A stretch of 64,000 nucleotides of DNA from Nocardia nova NBRC 15556 (GCF_001613005.1 NZ_BDBN01000024.1:62001-126000), one strand, 5' to 3'; shown: positions 1 through 9,865, counted from the first letter of the stretch. Numbers and translations are program-made. The notes: generated by a model not told the origin, from the letters alone.

Positions 1-3000
1 CAACAGCACCTCGTCGCTGTTGTCGAGGGAGAAGGCGCCGGGCACCGCCAGTTCCGCCACGAGATCGGCGATCGGTGTCGCGGGTTCGGTGTCGACGAGC
101 CGCCAGCGCAGTGCGGTCTGCTCGTTGAGCAGGACGCGCCGCGCGCCGGCCAATGCGGCCTGCCCGGTGTCGGGCACGGCGGAACTGCCGGGCAGGGCGA
201 ACGCGGATTCGGTGACCAGGGTGCAGTGCACGAGACCATCGCCGAAAATCGTTTGCGGAGTGCCGTTCTCGCTCGGCGGTTCGACGAATTCGGCGACAGC
301 CACCGCGATGCGCTTGAGCGTCCACAAGTGCGCCACGTCGTCGGCGACCGCACCCGCGACCACGCAGATGTGCAACCGCCGAGTCGGCTCGCCGCGGGCG
401 GCGCGCAGCTGCTCGACGAGCTCGGACTCCAGTTCCGGCCCGGTCGAATCCACCACGTGCAGGCGGGAATCCGGAAGCGCGGCCACCAATCGGTCGGCCC
501 GTGCCGTCTCGCCGAGGCGGACTACCAGGGTAGTCACCGAACCGGCCTCGGCCAGTGCGGACGGGTCGATCGGATCGCGTTCCTCGAAGGTCTCGGTGTA
601 GTAGAAGTCGGCCATCCGGTGCAGTGGATCGTCGCCGGGCCGCAGCGCGCCGATCTGCAGGCCGGACAGCCGGACCACCAATTTGTGGTCGGCGTCGAGC
701 AGATCCACATCGGCACGCAGCCGCGCCTTCGGATCGCGCCGGGCCACCACGGTCACCGTCTCGGGCAACGCCGCCAGCAAGCGCACCGCACCCACGCCGA
801 CCGGAACCATCACGCCCTCGTCGATGCGTTCGTCGGCGAACAGCATGGCCGCGCACTGCATGGCGGCGTCCACGACCGCCGGATGCGCCAGATGGCCGGA
901 ATCCGCGGCGATCGAGCCGTCGACGGTCGCCACCACCACATCGCGGCCGACCCGCACCGAGGTGACCCGCCGGAACGACGGCCCGTATTGCAGTCCGGCC
1001 GCGGCCAGGCCCGTGTAGAACATCGCCGGGTCGACGTCGATGCCGACCTCGATCTCCGGAACATCGACCGTGGTCTGCTCGTGGCTGCCGGTGAGGGTGC
1101 GCCCGGAGGCGTGCACGGTCCACGCGGTACCGGTGGCACTGCGCGAGCGGATCAGGAACCGGCCGCTGGCCTCCTCGATACTCAGTGCCACCAGCGGTAC
1201 GTCCGGGGCACCCATGATCAGCGGTGCGACGAACCGAACTCCCTCCAGCGCAACCTGTTCCGAGCCGATTCGCGACGTGGTGGCGCTCAGTGCCGCGTCC
1301 AGATACGCGGCCCCGGGCATGATCTTGATGCCGTTGACCACGTGATCCGACAGCCACGGCAGCAATTCGGTGCCGACCTGCAGCAGCCATTCCGGACGGC
1401 CTTCGACATCGGGATCGCCGAGCATCGCGTAGGAGCCGGGGGTGCCGAGGCGGGCCTGTTCGAACAGCGGCAGCGCCGAGTGCAGGCGGGTGCGCTGCCA
1501 GGGATAACGAGGCAGCGGCAGATGCGGAGTGGCCGGGCGATCGGGCGGGAACAGCAGATCGCGGTCGAGGACACCGGCGGCGTGCAGGCCGATCAGCGTG
1601 CGGCGCAGGCTGTCGGCATCCGCTTGTTCGCGGTCCAGCGTCGGCACCGTGGTCCCCTGCACATCGGCGCCGAGCAGGGCTTCGCGAATATTGCCCGACA
1701 GCACCGGATGCGGGCCGACCTCGAGGAAGATCCGATGACCCGCGCCGATCAGGGCGCCGACGGCATCGAAGAACCGGACCGGTTGCCGCACGTTCGACCA
1801 CCAGTAGGACGCGTCCCAGTCGGCCTCGGCGACCCGCATACCCGTCACCGTCGAATACAGCGGCACGGTCGGCGTCCGGGGCTCCAGATCGGCCAGCACC
1901 GACCGCAATTCGGCCTCGATCGGCTCCATCAGGCGGCTGTGATACGGCACCTCCACCCGCAGGCGGCGGGCGAAAACGCCGTCCTCGGTGAGCTTTTCGG
2001 CCAGCAGATCCAGCCGGTCGGCGTCGCCGGAGAGGGTGACGGCGCTGGGACTGTTCACCGCCGCGATATCGATGCCCGGATCGTCGCCGATCAGTTCGAG
2101 GGCCTTGTCCTTCGGCAATCCCACCGCGAGCATGCCGCCGGTGCCGGCGGTGGTCGCCTGCAGCCGGGCGCGGTGGTAGGCCACCCGCACGGCGTCGCGC
2201 AGCGACAGCATGCCGCTCACATACGCCGCCGACACCTCGCCGACGCTGTGTCCCACGATGGCGGCCGGGGTGATGCCGTACTGCTCCAGCTCGCGCACGA
2301 GCCCGACCTGGACGAGGAAGTTGGCCGGCTGCGCGACGTCGGTTCGGGTGACGCGGGATTCGTTCTCCGGCTTGCGCAGTTCGTCGATGATCGACCAGCC
2401 CGCGAGGGCCCGGAACTCGGCATCGATCTCTGCCGCGGTCTCGGCGAACACACCACCGGCCGCGAGCAGTTCCCGTCCCATCCGCCAGTGCTGCGGGCCC
2501 ATGCCGGAGAAGACGAAGACCGGTTCGGCCGCGCGCGACACGATGGTGCGGGACGCGTCGCGTCCCTCCCCCGCCGCGTAGCCGCGCAGCTCCCGCACCA
2601 GGTCCTCGGTGGAGTCACCGATCAGGACGCCGGTGCGGAACGCGTGGTGCGCCATCCGCGTCCACGCCGCCTCGGCGAGGTGATCGGGGTCGGCTCCCGC
2701 GGTGATCAGGTCGGCGAATCGTCCGGCCAGCGCGCGGGCCGCGGCGGTGCTGCGGGCCGAGATGGGCAGAATGCCGAGGTGGCGGTGCGGCACGGCGGGC
2801 GCCGGGGTGGTACCGACGTATTCCTGCAGGATCGCATGCGCGTTGGTTCCGCCGTAGCCGAAACCGTTGACCGCCACCGACATCGGGCCGGCGTCGGCGG
2901 GCAGCGGCTGCGCTTCGGTCTGCACGTGCAGGCCCAGTTCCTCGAAGGGGATATCCGGGTTCTGCTTGTCCAGCCAGCCCTGCGGGGGCAGCGTGCGATG

Positions 3001-4104
3001 TGTGATGGCCAGCGCCGCCTTGATCACACTGGCGACTCCGGCGGCGGCCTCGGTGTGACCGATCGTCGCCTTGACCGACCCGACGCCGACCGACTCGGTG
3101 CGTCCGGCGGGTGCGCCGAAAACCTTTCCCAGCGCGCGCAATTCGACCGGGTCGCCGACGAGGGTTCCGGTGCCGTGCGCCTCGAGGTAGGTGATCGACT
3201 GCGGCGCCAGACCCGAGCGTTCACAGACGGTGCGGGCCAGCGCCTCCTGGGAATCGACATTCGGCACCGTGATGGCGGTCGTGCGCCCGTCCTGATTCGA
3301 GCCGGTGGCCTTGACCACGGCGTAGATGCGGTCGCCGTCGCGCACGGCGTCGTCGAGTTTCTTCAGCACCACCACGCCGGCGCCCTCGCCGCGGCCGTAT
3401 CCGTCGGCGGAGGCGTCGAAGGATTTGCAGCGGCCGTCGGCGGCGAGGAAGCCGCCCTTGCACATCAGCACGAAGGTTTCCGGCTGCAGCATCACGTTCA
3501 CGCCGCCGGCCAGGGCCACCCGGCAGTCGTCGTTGTCCAGGGCCTGGCAGGCCAGATGAAAGGCCACCAGCGACGACGAACAGGCGGTGTCGACGGTGAG
3601 CGCGGGCCCGACCAGATTGAGCGCGTAGGCGATTCGATTCGACAGCATCGTGTAGGACGCGCTTGCCGGAGTGTGCATATCCGTGTGGAACAGGGCCGGC
3701 CCGACCACGCCGATCACGGACTGGTCGACCACGAATCCGCCGACGTACACCCCGACCGAGGAACCGGCCGCGCGGCCGGCCATCCCGGCGTCGTCGAGCG
3801 CCTCCCAGGTGACCTCGAGCATCAGGCGTTGCTGCGGGTCCAGCACCGTCGCCTCCCGCGGGGAGATCCCGAAGAAGTCGGGGTCGAACTGCCACGGGTC
3901 GACGGTCATGAAGGCGCCGCGTTTGGTGTAGCTGCGGCCCGGGGTGCGGGGTTCGGGGTCGTAGTACCTGCGGTAGTCCCATCGATCCGCCGGCATCTCG
4001 ACCACGCCGTCGCGCTTGTCGACCACGAAGTCCCAGAATGTCTCGGGCGAGTCGATTCCGCCCGCGAATCGACAGCCGATACCCACAATTGCAATATCCG
4101 ACAC
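1..4104 (-). CDS. Type I polyketide synthase, KS-AT-DH part (3' end outside window)
   Basis: Multidomain reducing-type PKS; 1368 residues are visible and the frame runs off the left edge. KS is at about 1-425 with active Cys175 in TACSSS, His310 in EAHGTGT and His350 in GHTEA. AT is at about 535-830 with Ser620 in GHSVGE and an N-terminal FSGMGPQHW block. DH is at about 890-1150 with His921 in HVVNGIKIMPG and Asp1079 in VVDAAMQ. The start is GTG at 4104, preceded by GGAGGA; the KS begins almost at once, so there is no loading or docking domain. In the specificity position that reads HAFH (malonyl) or YASH (methylmalonyl) in most ATs, this one has VPYH, so the extender unit is not predicted. 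The continuing frame after DH would normally hold ER, KR and ACP. Divergent from an MmpL exporter, which suggests an envelope lipid product (inference). Confidence 0.95.
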   Translation of the reverse strand, partial: MSDIAIVGIGCRFAGGIDSPETFWDFVVDKRDGVVEMPADRWDYRRYYDPEPRTPGRSYTKRGAFMTVDPWQFDPDFFGISPREATVLDPQQRLMLEVTWEALDDAGMAGRAAGSSVGVYVGGFVVDQSVIGVVGPALFHTDMHTPASASYTMLSNRIAYALNLVGPALTVDTACSSSLVAFHLACQALDNDDCRVALAGGVNVMLQPETFVLMCKGGFLAADGRCKSFDASADGYGRGEGAGVVVLKKLDDAVRDGDRIYAVVKATGSNQDGRTTAITVPNVDSQEALARTVCERSGLAPQSITYLEAHGTGTLVGDPVELRALGKVFGAPAGRTESVGVGSVKATIGHTEAAAGVASVIKAALAITHRTLPPQGWLDKQNPDIPFEELGLHVQTEAQPLPADAGPMSVAVNGFGYGGTNAHAILQEYVGTTPAPAVPHRHLGILPISARSTAAARALAGRFADLITAGADPDHLAEAAWTRMAHHAFRTGVLIGDSTEDLVRELRGYAAGEGRDASRTIVSRAAEPVFVFSGMGPQHWRMGRELLAAGGVFAETAAEIDAEFRALAGWSIIDELRKPENESRVTRTDVAQPANFLVQVGLVRELEQYGITPAAIVGHSVGEVSAAYVSGMLSLRDAVRVAYHRARLQATTAGTGGMLAVGLPKDKALELIGDDPGIDIAAVNSPSAVTLSGDADRLDLLAEKLTEDGVFARRLRVEVPYHSRLMEPIEAELRSVLADLEPRTPTVPLYSTVTGMRVAEADWDASYWWSNVRQPVRFFDAVGALIGAGHRIFLEVGPHPVLSGNIREALLGADVQGTTVPTLDREQADADSLRRTLIGLHAAGVLDRDLLFPPDRPATPHLPLPRYPWQRTRLHSALPLFEQARLGTPGSYAMLGDPDVEGRPEWLLQVGTELLPWLSDHVVNGIKIMPGAAYLDAALSATTSRIGSEQVALEGVRFVAPLIMGAPDVPLVALSIEEASGRFLIRSRSATGTAWTVHASGRTLTGSHEQTTVDVPEIEVGIDVDPAMFYTGLAAAGLQYGPSFRRVTSVRVGRDVVVATVDGSIAADSGHLAHPAVVDAAMQCAAMLFADERIDEGVMVPVGVGAVRLLAALPETVTVVARRDPKARLRADVDLLDADHKLVVRLSGLQIGALRPGDDPLHRMADFYYTETFEERDPIDPSALAEAGSVTTLVVRLGETARADRLVAALPDSRLHVVDSTGPELESELVEQLRAARGEPTRRLHICVVAGAVADDVAHLWTLKRIAVAVAEFVEPPSENGTPQTIFGDGLVHCTLVTESAFALPGSSAVPDTGQAALAGARRVLLNEQTALRWRLVDTEPATPIADLVAELAVPGAFSLDNSDEVLL

Positions 4105-4647
4105 GAATATCCTCCGGTCTCGCGTTCAGAGGCCACCGGCTGATCTCGGCGACTCACTCGTCTCTCTGCGGTCCTGGGCATTGACCGATAGCGCCCACGC
4201 TATTGACCGCGATCGAGGAAGGAAGAGATTCATTGCAGTTTTGGACCCTCCAACCAACAGCGCGCGGCGAATTTGTGATCCCGCCCAGCGGCTGCACCGA
4301 AATGTTCGGCGCCGGCTACCCGGCCACTGAACCCACAGTGCCGCAACAGTATTCGGTACAATCTCCCACGGCCGACCGGCCCTCACGGAGGGCTTTGCTC
4401 ACCACTCACAAGAGCGACGGGCCGCGATTATGATCCGTCGGTAAATTGCTGTACATCGGCCGAATTCGCGCGTAACCCGTCCTATCTTTCCTCGAACGCT
4501 CATTTTCTTCAGGGAGCTGTCGGCCGTCCCCACGGCGATACGGCGGTTAATTTCCGGAAATTCCGCCGAAACTCCAGGTCCGGTCTCTCGGCGAGCGTCG
4601 CGAAACGACAGCCGAACCGATCCGCGCAAACAGTTGGGAGCCGGCAC
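4105..4647. other. Intergenic region between divergent PKS and MmpL genes
   Basis: 543 bases with no coding region I can support. Short open frames here have no ribosome binding site or recognisable protein. It must hold the promoters of both divergent genes. The stretch around 4440-4510 is less GC-rich than its surroundings, but I could not pick a confident -35/-10 pair. Confidence 0.6.
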
Positions 4648-6879
4648 TTGTCCGCCGAATCGAATCACTGGGCCGATGTCGTGCTGCGTCGGCGGTTCAC
4701 GGTGATCGGTGTGCTGGTGACGGGCCTGCTCGCCCTCGGCTGGTACGGGCTCGGCCTCGGCGCGCATCTCAGCTCCAGCGGCTGGGACGATCCGTCCTCG
4801 GAATCGGTGCGGGCCGCGCACGTCCACGAGCAGATCTTCGGGCGCGACCACAGCGCCGACGTGGTGCTGCTGTATCACGCGCCGCCCGGCACGACGATCG
4901 ACGATCCGGCCTTCGCCGCGCCGATCGTGGCGAGCCTGAACAGTCTGCCCGATCGCTACCCGCGGCAGATCGACCGCGTGAACGGCGCGTACTGGCCCAC
5001 GAGAACGGGTGTGGCGCTCCCGGATGTGTTCGGCTCCGCGGACCGTGAGCACGCCTTCGCCTCGATCGCCATCCACGGCGACAACCCCACCGAGCAGATG
5101 CGCAACTTCCGAGCCGTCGCGCACGCCTTCGATGTGCCGGGAGTGAATATGGAGGTCGCCGGCGGGCAAGCGGTCGCCGGCGCACTGAACGACACCATGG
5201 CCCACGATCAGCAGCGCATGGAACTGTTCGCGATTCCCGCGGTGGCGGTGCTGCTGTTCTTCCTCTTCGGCGGTGTGGTGGCGGCGGCGCTGCCGTTGAT
5301 CGTCGGCGGGCTCACCGTGCTCGGCGCCTGGGGGCTCATCCGCTTGCTGACCACCGTCACCGAGGTGAATTCCTTCGTCTCGCCGGTGGTTTCGATGGTC
5401 GGGCTGGGCCTGGCCATCGACTACGGACTGTTCGTGCTGAGCCGGTTCCGCGACGAACTCGCCGACGGCCGCGAGGTCGACGACGCGGTGCGGCGTGCCG
5501 TGGCGACCGCGGGCCACACCGTGATGTTCTCCGCGACCATCGTGGCCGTGGCCGCCGCCGGAATTCTGGTGTTCCCGCAGGGTTTTCTGCGCTCGTTCGC
5601 CTATGGCGCCATCATCACCATCTCGCTGGCCGCGTTCACCTCGGTCACGCTGCTGCCCGCGATGCTGGCGGTGCTCGGCCACCGGGTGGACCGCTTCGGC
5701 GTCTCCTGGTTTCGCCGGACCACGCCACCGGGCCGGGTTCCGGACAATCTCTGGGGGCGAATCGCCGACCGTGTGATGAAAAGGCCGCTGCTCGTGACGG
5801 TTTCGGTGGTAATCGGATTGCTGGTGCTGATCGCGCCGATCCGGGATCTGGCCTTCGGCGCGATCAACGAACGGTTCCTGCCACCGGACCATCCGACGCG
5901 GCTGGCCCAGCAGCACTTCGACGAGATCTTCCCACTGCGCCGCATCAACCCGATCGACCTGGTGCTGATCACCTACGACCCCGCCGCCGCGGACACCGTG
6001 CTGGCCGAGGCAGGCCACGCCCCGGGCCTCGCGGCGCCGTTCCCCGCCTGGCTGCAACGGCCCGCGCAGTCCAGCGTTCTCACCACGCAAACGGTGCTCG
6101 CGCCCACCGCCGACAAGGACGCGGCGATCGATTACCTGCGTTCGATGCCGCTGCCGAAGGGCGCCACCCTGTTCGTCGGTGGGCAACCCGCCATCGAGAA
6201 GGACAGTATCGACGCCCTCGTGCACCGGATACCGCTGGTGGTCGTCCTCGTATTCCTCGCCACCACCGCCCTCATGGCATGGAGTTTCCGGTCGCTGGTG
6301 CTGCCGTTGAAGGCCGCCGCGCTGAACCTGCTCGGGCTCGGCGCCACGGTCGGCATCCTCACCTGGATCTTCATCGACGGGCACGGCGCCGGGCCGCTCG
6401 GCTTCACCCCGCAACCGATCATGGCGCTGGTCCTGGTGGTGATCGTGTCGGTGATCTACGGGTTGTCCACCGACTACGAGATATTCCTGCTCTCCCGCAT
6501 GGTCGAGGCGCGAGCCGCGGGCGCGTCCACCCGCGAGGCGATCCGCGCCGGCGTCGCCCACACCGGGCGCATCATCACCGCAGCCGCCCTGATCCTGCTG
6601 GTCGTCACCGGCGCCTTCGCGCTGTCGGATCTGGTGATGATGCAGTACATCGCCTTCGGCATGGTGGCCGCGCTGGTCATCGACGCGACGATCCTGCGCG
6701 TGCTGCTGGTTCCGGCGACGATGCGCCTGCTAAGCGACGCCTGCTGGTGGGCGCCGCGCTGGTTGCGCCGCGAACCGGGGCGGACGGCCGCGGACCACGA
6801 AGCCGACGTCGGGACAGACACTTTCGCGGACACCGACGACGCGCCTTCGCTGCCCGCGCCGGTGGCGAGCAACCGGTGA
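4648..6879 (+). CDS. mmpL: MmpL/RND-family lipid transporter
   Basis: Inner-membrane, proton-driven exporter of the MMPL family, 743 residues. One membrane helix lies near residues 14-34, then a large periplasmic loop, a five-helix block near 195-345, and the same pattern repeated in the second half (helix near 375, loop to about 525, helices 530-695). The proton-relay Asp-Tyr pairs are present: AIDYGLFVLSRFRDE near 255-270 and STDYEIFLLSRM near 606-617. Start is TTG at 4648 with GGGAG upstream; no better in-frame start has a binding site. The tail after residue 700 is short and polar, without the long C-terminal domain of MmpL3. It is divergent from the type I PKS, so the likely cargo is that enzyme's lipid product (inference). 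Confidence 0.95.
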   Translation: MSAESNHWADVVLRRRFTVIGVLVTGLLALGWYGLGLGAHLSSSGWDDPSSESVRAAHVHEQIFGRDHSADVVLLYHAPPGTTIDDPAFAAPIVASLNSLPDRYPRQIDRVNGAYWPTRTGVALPDVFGSADREHAFASIAIHGDNPTEQMRNFRAVAHAFDVPGVNMEVAGGQAVAGALNDTMAHDQQRMELFAIPAVAVLLFFLFGGVVAAALPLIVGGLTVLGAWGLIRLLTTVTEVNSFVSPVVSMVGLGLAIDYGLFVLSRFRDELADGREVDDAVRRAVATAGHTVMFSATIVAVAAAGILVFPQGFLRSFAYGAIITISLAAFTSVTLLPAMLAVLGHRVDRFGVSWFRRTTPPGRVPDNLWGRIADRVMKRPLLVTVSVVIGLLVLIAPIRDLAFGAINERFLPPDHPTRLAQQHFDEIFPLRRINPIDLVLITYDPAAADTVLAEAGHAPGLAAPFPAWLQRPAQSSVLTTQTVLAPTADKDAAIDYLRSMPLPKGATLFVGGQPAIEKDSIDALVHRIPLVVVLVFLATTALMAWSFRSLVLPLKAAALNLLGLGATVGILTWIFIDGHGAGPLGFTPQPIMALVLVVIVSVIYGLSTDYEIFLLSRMVEARAAGASTREAIRAGVAHTGRIITAAALILLVVTGAFALSDLVMMQYIAFGMVAALVIDATILRVLLVPATMRLLSDACWWAPRWLRREPGRTAADHEADVGTDTFADTDDAPSLPAPVASNR

Positions 6880-7033
6880 CCGGTTGTGGCCATTTCGTTT
6901 CCGGTGCCCTGGTAGTGGCCAGTTGCCGACTCCGGCGAGGATGTCCGCCGCCGCATCGAGGGTCTCCTCGGTACAGTGGCGTCTGGTCTCGAATGGCTCG
7001 TCGCGCAGGCTTGTACCGGAAGAAGGAGATGCC

Positions 7034-7702
7034 GTGCCCGAACCCGCAGCCGTCCTCTTCGACATCGACGGCACGCTCGTCGACTCCAACTATCTGCATG
7101 CCGTGACCTGGCATCGAGCCTTCCGCGAGGTCGACGCGGACGTGCCGATCTGGCGGATCCACCGCAGTATCGGCATGGACGGCGACGAACTGCTGCGCAC
7201 GCTCGCCCCCGACCTCGACAGCGAGACCGCCGATACCGCGAGCGATCTGCACAGCCGCTACTACCTCGACCGCGCCGACGAGTTGACCCTGCTGCCCGGC
7301 GCCCGCGAGATCCTGCGGCATCTGCACGACGCGGGTTTGCGGGTCGTCCTCGCCACCTCCGCACCGCCCGACGAATTGGCCCGATTGCGCGACCTGCTCG
7401 ATGCCGAGTCCTGGTTGTACGCGGTGACCGGCGCCGAAGACGTGGAGACGGCCAAACCCGACCCGACCATCGTCCAGGTGGCGCTGGACCGGGCCGGGGT
7501 CACGCCGCAGCGAGCGGTGTTCGTCGGCGATACGGTCTGGGATATGCGCGCCTGCACGAAGCTGGGCGTGGCGGCCATCGGCGTCCTGAGCGGCGGAATA
7601 TCCCGCGGCGAATTGACGGCCGACGGTGCGGCATACGTCTGCGACGATGTCGACCATCTGCGCCGTGACCTGCGTCGCAGCCCGCTCGCGTCACTTCTCT
7701 GA
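7034..7702 (+). CDS. HAD-superfamily phosphatase
   Basis: Small-molecule phosphatase of the beta-phosphoglucomutase/phosphoglycolate phosphatase type, 222 residues, cytosolic. Motif I is FDIDGTLVD with nucleophile Asp10 and acid Asp12; motif II is the Ser in LATSAPP; motif III is Lys in TAKPDPT; motif IV is GDTVWDM. A helical cap (about residues 17-85) sits between motif I and II, as in subclass I. The start is GTG at 7034, 4-8 bases after AGAAGGAGA; the upstream ATG at 7029 is out of frame. The substrate cannot be told from sequence. It follows mmpL by 154 bases in the same direction and probably has its own promoter. Confidence 0.9.
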   Translation: MPEPAAVLFDIDGTLVDSNYLHAVTWHRAFREVDADVPIWRIHRSIGMDGDELLRTLAPDLDSETADTASDLHSRYYLDRADELTLLPGAREILRHLHDAGLRVVLATSAPPDELARLRDLLDAESWLYAVTGAEDVETAKPDPTIVQVALDRAGVTPQRAVFVGDTVWDMRACTKLGVAAIGVLSGGISRGELTADGAAYVCDDVDHLRRDLRRSPLASLL

Positions 7703-7740
7703 TCGTTTCCGGCGCCAATTCGTTACTGCCTCGAGAATCA

Positions 7741-7758
7741 TGTCACCGTCGGGTGACA
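7741..7758. promoter_or_regulatory. Perfect inverted repeat upstream of AraC regulator
   Basis: TGTCACC-gtcg-GGTGACA, 7-base perfect arms with a 4-base centre. It lies 39 bases after the HAD stop and 124 bases before the araC-family start. It may be an operator; as RNA it would also form a short hairpin that could end HAD transcription, though no T-run follows. Confidence 0.45.
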
Positions 7759-7881
7759 CGACGCGCGCTGCGGCAACACTATGGACAAGTAGGCTTCGAA
7801 TTCCGCACGGCGCGGCCTGGACCAGGCGACCGTGCCCGGAGCAGTGGCAGTGGCAGTGGCACAGCGGAGGATCACCGATCG

Positions 7882-8829
7882 ATGACAGAAGAGTTCGACA
7901 GCGAGAGCTTGGCTGCCACCGAGCAATTTCTGAACCGGAACTACACGACCATGGAGATCGGCAATGCCACGGAGGTCCCGGTTCGCAGCCGGATCGCGCG
8001 CGACATGCTGGGCCAGGTGAGTCTCGACCGGCTCGAACTCGGATTCGATATGAGCTACGACGCCGATCCGCTGAACAAGATCTGCCTGATCGGGGTCGAA
8101 GCCGGATGGGTCGAGGAAGAATACGTCGACGCGGGCAACGATACGTTCGGGCCCGGCGAGATCGGAATTCTGACCCCGCCGGACCTGCCGTACTCCGGTG
8201 TCGTCCACCGGGCCGACTTCACCATCACGATGTTCGATCCGTCCCTGCTCGGCAGAGTCGCCTCGGGGAATCGGCCCGGAACCGCGGAGGTGGCCCTCAC
8301 GAGCCATCGCACCGTCACTCCGGAGGCCGGCCATCGGCTCACCGCGGTCATCTCGCACATGCAGCAGCTCGCCGCCTCCTACGACGGTGACGTGCCGCCA
8401 CTGGTGGCGGCCACGGCGTCGCAATATCTGGCGGCGACCGTACTGCACGCGTTTCCGAATACGGCCGGGCTCGAGGCGACCCCGGTCGATCGCCGAGACG
8501 CGCATCCGCTCACTGTGCGCCGCGCGATCGCGTACATGGAATCCCACATCCACGAGGACATCGCGGTGACCGACATCGCGGCGGCGGCCTATGTGACCGT
8601 GCGGGCGCTGCAGATCGCATTCCGCCGGCACCTGGACACCACGCCGACCGCGTATCTGAAGCGGATGCGGCTGCGCGGCGCCCATGAAGACCTGGTCGCG
8701 GGCAGTGCGGACGACGGCGACAGCGTGGCCGGCATCGCCGCCACATGGGGTTTCGGCCACCCCGGTCGTTTCGCCGCGCTCTACCGCCGCCACTACGGCC
8801 GCTCACCCGCCGCCACACTCGCCGGCTGA
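7882..8829 (+). CDS. AraC-family transcriptional regulator
   Basis: DNA-binding regulator of 315 residues. The C-terminal third (about 215-312) is a double helix-turn-helix: first HTH around IAVTDIAAAAYVTVRALQ, second around SVAGIAATWGFGHPGRFAAL, ending with the family signature RRHYGRSP. The N-terminal 200 residues match the AraC-binding-like sensory fold (beta-rich, with FGPGEIGILTP), so it probably senses a ligand, unknown here. I chose ATG 7882 because GGAGG lies 11 bases upstream and the protein then begins at the expected domain edge; the frame is open further upstream to 7753 but those codons look non-coding. Targets cannot be inferred; neighbours in the same direction are HAD and PAS-ANTAR genes. 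Confidence 0.92.
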   Translation: MTEEFDSESLAATEQFLNRNYTTMEIGNATEVPVRSRIARDMLGQVSLDRLELGFDMSYDADPLNKICLIGVEAGWVEEEYVDAGNDTFGPGEIGILTPPDLPYSGVVHRADFTITMFDPSLLGRVASGNRPGTAEVALTSHRTVTPEAGHRLTAVISHMQQLAASYDGDVPPLVAATASQYLAATVLHAFPNTAGLEATPVDRRDAHPLTVRRAIAYMESHIHEDIAVTDIAAAAYVTVRALQIAFRRHLDTTPTAYLKRMRLRGAHEDLVAGSADDGDSVAGIAATWGFGHPGRFAALYRRHYGRSPAATLAG

Positions 8830-8928
8830 GCGCTGGACCGGGGCATATGCCGGTACAGGGCGTCCTCAGGACGGAAAACGAACGATTCAGTCCACTGTGC
8901 GTTCGAACGCGGGCAGCGGGCTCTACGC

Positions 8929-9633
8929 GTGAACATAATGATGCTTGTGCATAGAACGGACCCCCTTGCCGACCACACGACACCCGTGACCAGCGCGTCC
9001 GGCCGGATGCCGCAGGTCGGGTCGTTCCGGTTCTGGTTCGCCACCCGTCGCTGGGAATGGTCGGAGGAGGTGTACCGGATGCACGGGTACACCCCCGGCG
9101 GAGTCGTCCCGACCACGGAACTGCTGCTCGCGCACAAACATCCGGACGACCGCGAGGAGGTCGCCAAGACCATCGCCCGCGCGATCGAATTGGGCGAATC
9201 GTTCTCCAGCCGGCATCGGTTCGTCGATACCGCGGGCACCGTGCACAACGTAATGGTCGTCGCCGACCGGATCTTCGACGACGCCGGGCAGGTCGCCGCT
9301 ACCGCCGGTTTCTACATCGACCTCACCGACACCCTCGCCGAGAACGAACGCGAAACCCTGTCCGCGACGCTGCCCGACGTGATCGAGAACCGCGCGGTGA
9401 TCGAACAGGCCAAGGGCGTGCTGATGCGCATGTACCGCATCAACGCCGAGCAGGCGTTCAAGGTCCTGGCGTGGCGCTCGCAGGAAACCAACACCAAATT
9501 GCGTGATCTCGCCGCCCAGATCATCGAGGAACTTCCCCTCGTCGCGCCGCCGGCACCGGAGACCATCACCGCCTTCGACCACCTGCTGCTCACCGTGCAC
9601 ACCCGCATCCCGGGCGCGAAGGTCGGCGGCTAG
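8929..9633 (+). CDS. PAS and ANTAR domain protein (RNA-binding antiterminator type)
   Basis: Predicted signal-responsive RNA-binding regulator, 234 residues. A PAS_3-type fold occupies about 30-130 (RWEWSEEVYRMHGYTP, HPDDREEV, GFYIDLTD). A C-terminal ANTAR domain (about 148-205) has the expected three-helix pattern: VIENRAVIEQAKGVLMRMY then AFKVLAWRSQETNTKLRDLA. ANTAR proteins act on nascent mRNA by antitermination; the PAS ligand is unknown. The start is uncertain: GTG 8929, ATG 8938 or GTG 8947 are all in frame and none has a clear ribosome binding site. The domain order, with PAS instead of a receiver, is common in mycobacteria and Nocardia. Confidence 0.9.
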   Translation: MNIMMLVHRTDPLADHTTPVTSASGRMPQVGSFRFWFATRRWEWSEEVYRMHGYTPGGVVPTTELLLAHKHPDDREEVAKTIARAIELGESFSSRHRFVDTAGTVHNVMVVADRIFDDAGQVAATAGFYIDLTDTLAENERETLSATLPDVIENRAVIEQAKGVLMRMYRINAEQAFKVLAWRSQETNTKLRDLAAQIIEELPLVAPPAPETITAFDHLLLTVHTRIPGAKVGG

Positions 9634-9700
9634 CGGCGAGTTTGCCGACGCGCCGCCCGGGTATTACGCAGCGACCGCTTCGCACACCCGGAGGTGCTCG

Positions 9701-9865
9701 ATGTCCGAACGATTCGACGACCAGAGCCGGCCCGCGAATCCGGAGCGCGAGGACGTCTCGCTCAGCGACTCGCCCGTGACCAACCGCAAGAGCCCGCTCC
9801 TGCTGGTGGTCACCATGATCATCGTGCTGGTCGTCATCGTGGTGCTGTTCGTGGTGCTGGGCTGA
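9701..9865 (+). CDS. Small single-pass membrane protein, unknown function
   Basis: Fifty-four residues: a charged, disordered N-terminal half (SERFDDQSRPANPERED) followed by one very hydrophobic helix, LLLVVTMIIVLVVIVVLFVV, that runs almost to the C-terminus. GGAGG lies 6 bases before ATG 9701, a strong initiation site, and the composition is plainly protein-like. It is probably a tail-anchored inner-membrane protein. It starts 67 bases after the PAS-ANTAR gene in the same direction and could be cotranscribed with it. No function is recognised. Confidence 0.75.
   Translation: MSERFDDQSRPANPEREDVSLSDSPVTNRKSPLLLVVTMIIVLVVIVVLFVVLG

Noticed and set aside
226..4143. A 1305-residue open frame on the + strand
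   Set aside because: It is the mirror of the PKS gene in GC-rich DNA. Its translation is Arg/Gly/His-rich with no domain, while the minus strand has complete KS, AT and DH motifs.
4399..6561. A 720-residue open frame on the - strand
   Set aside because: Antisense of mmpL; low-complexity, charged translation with no motif.
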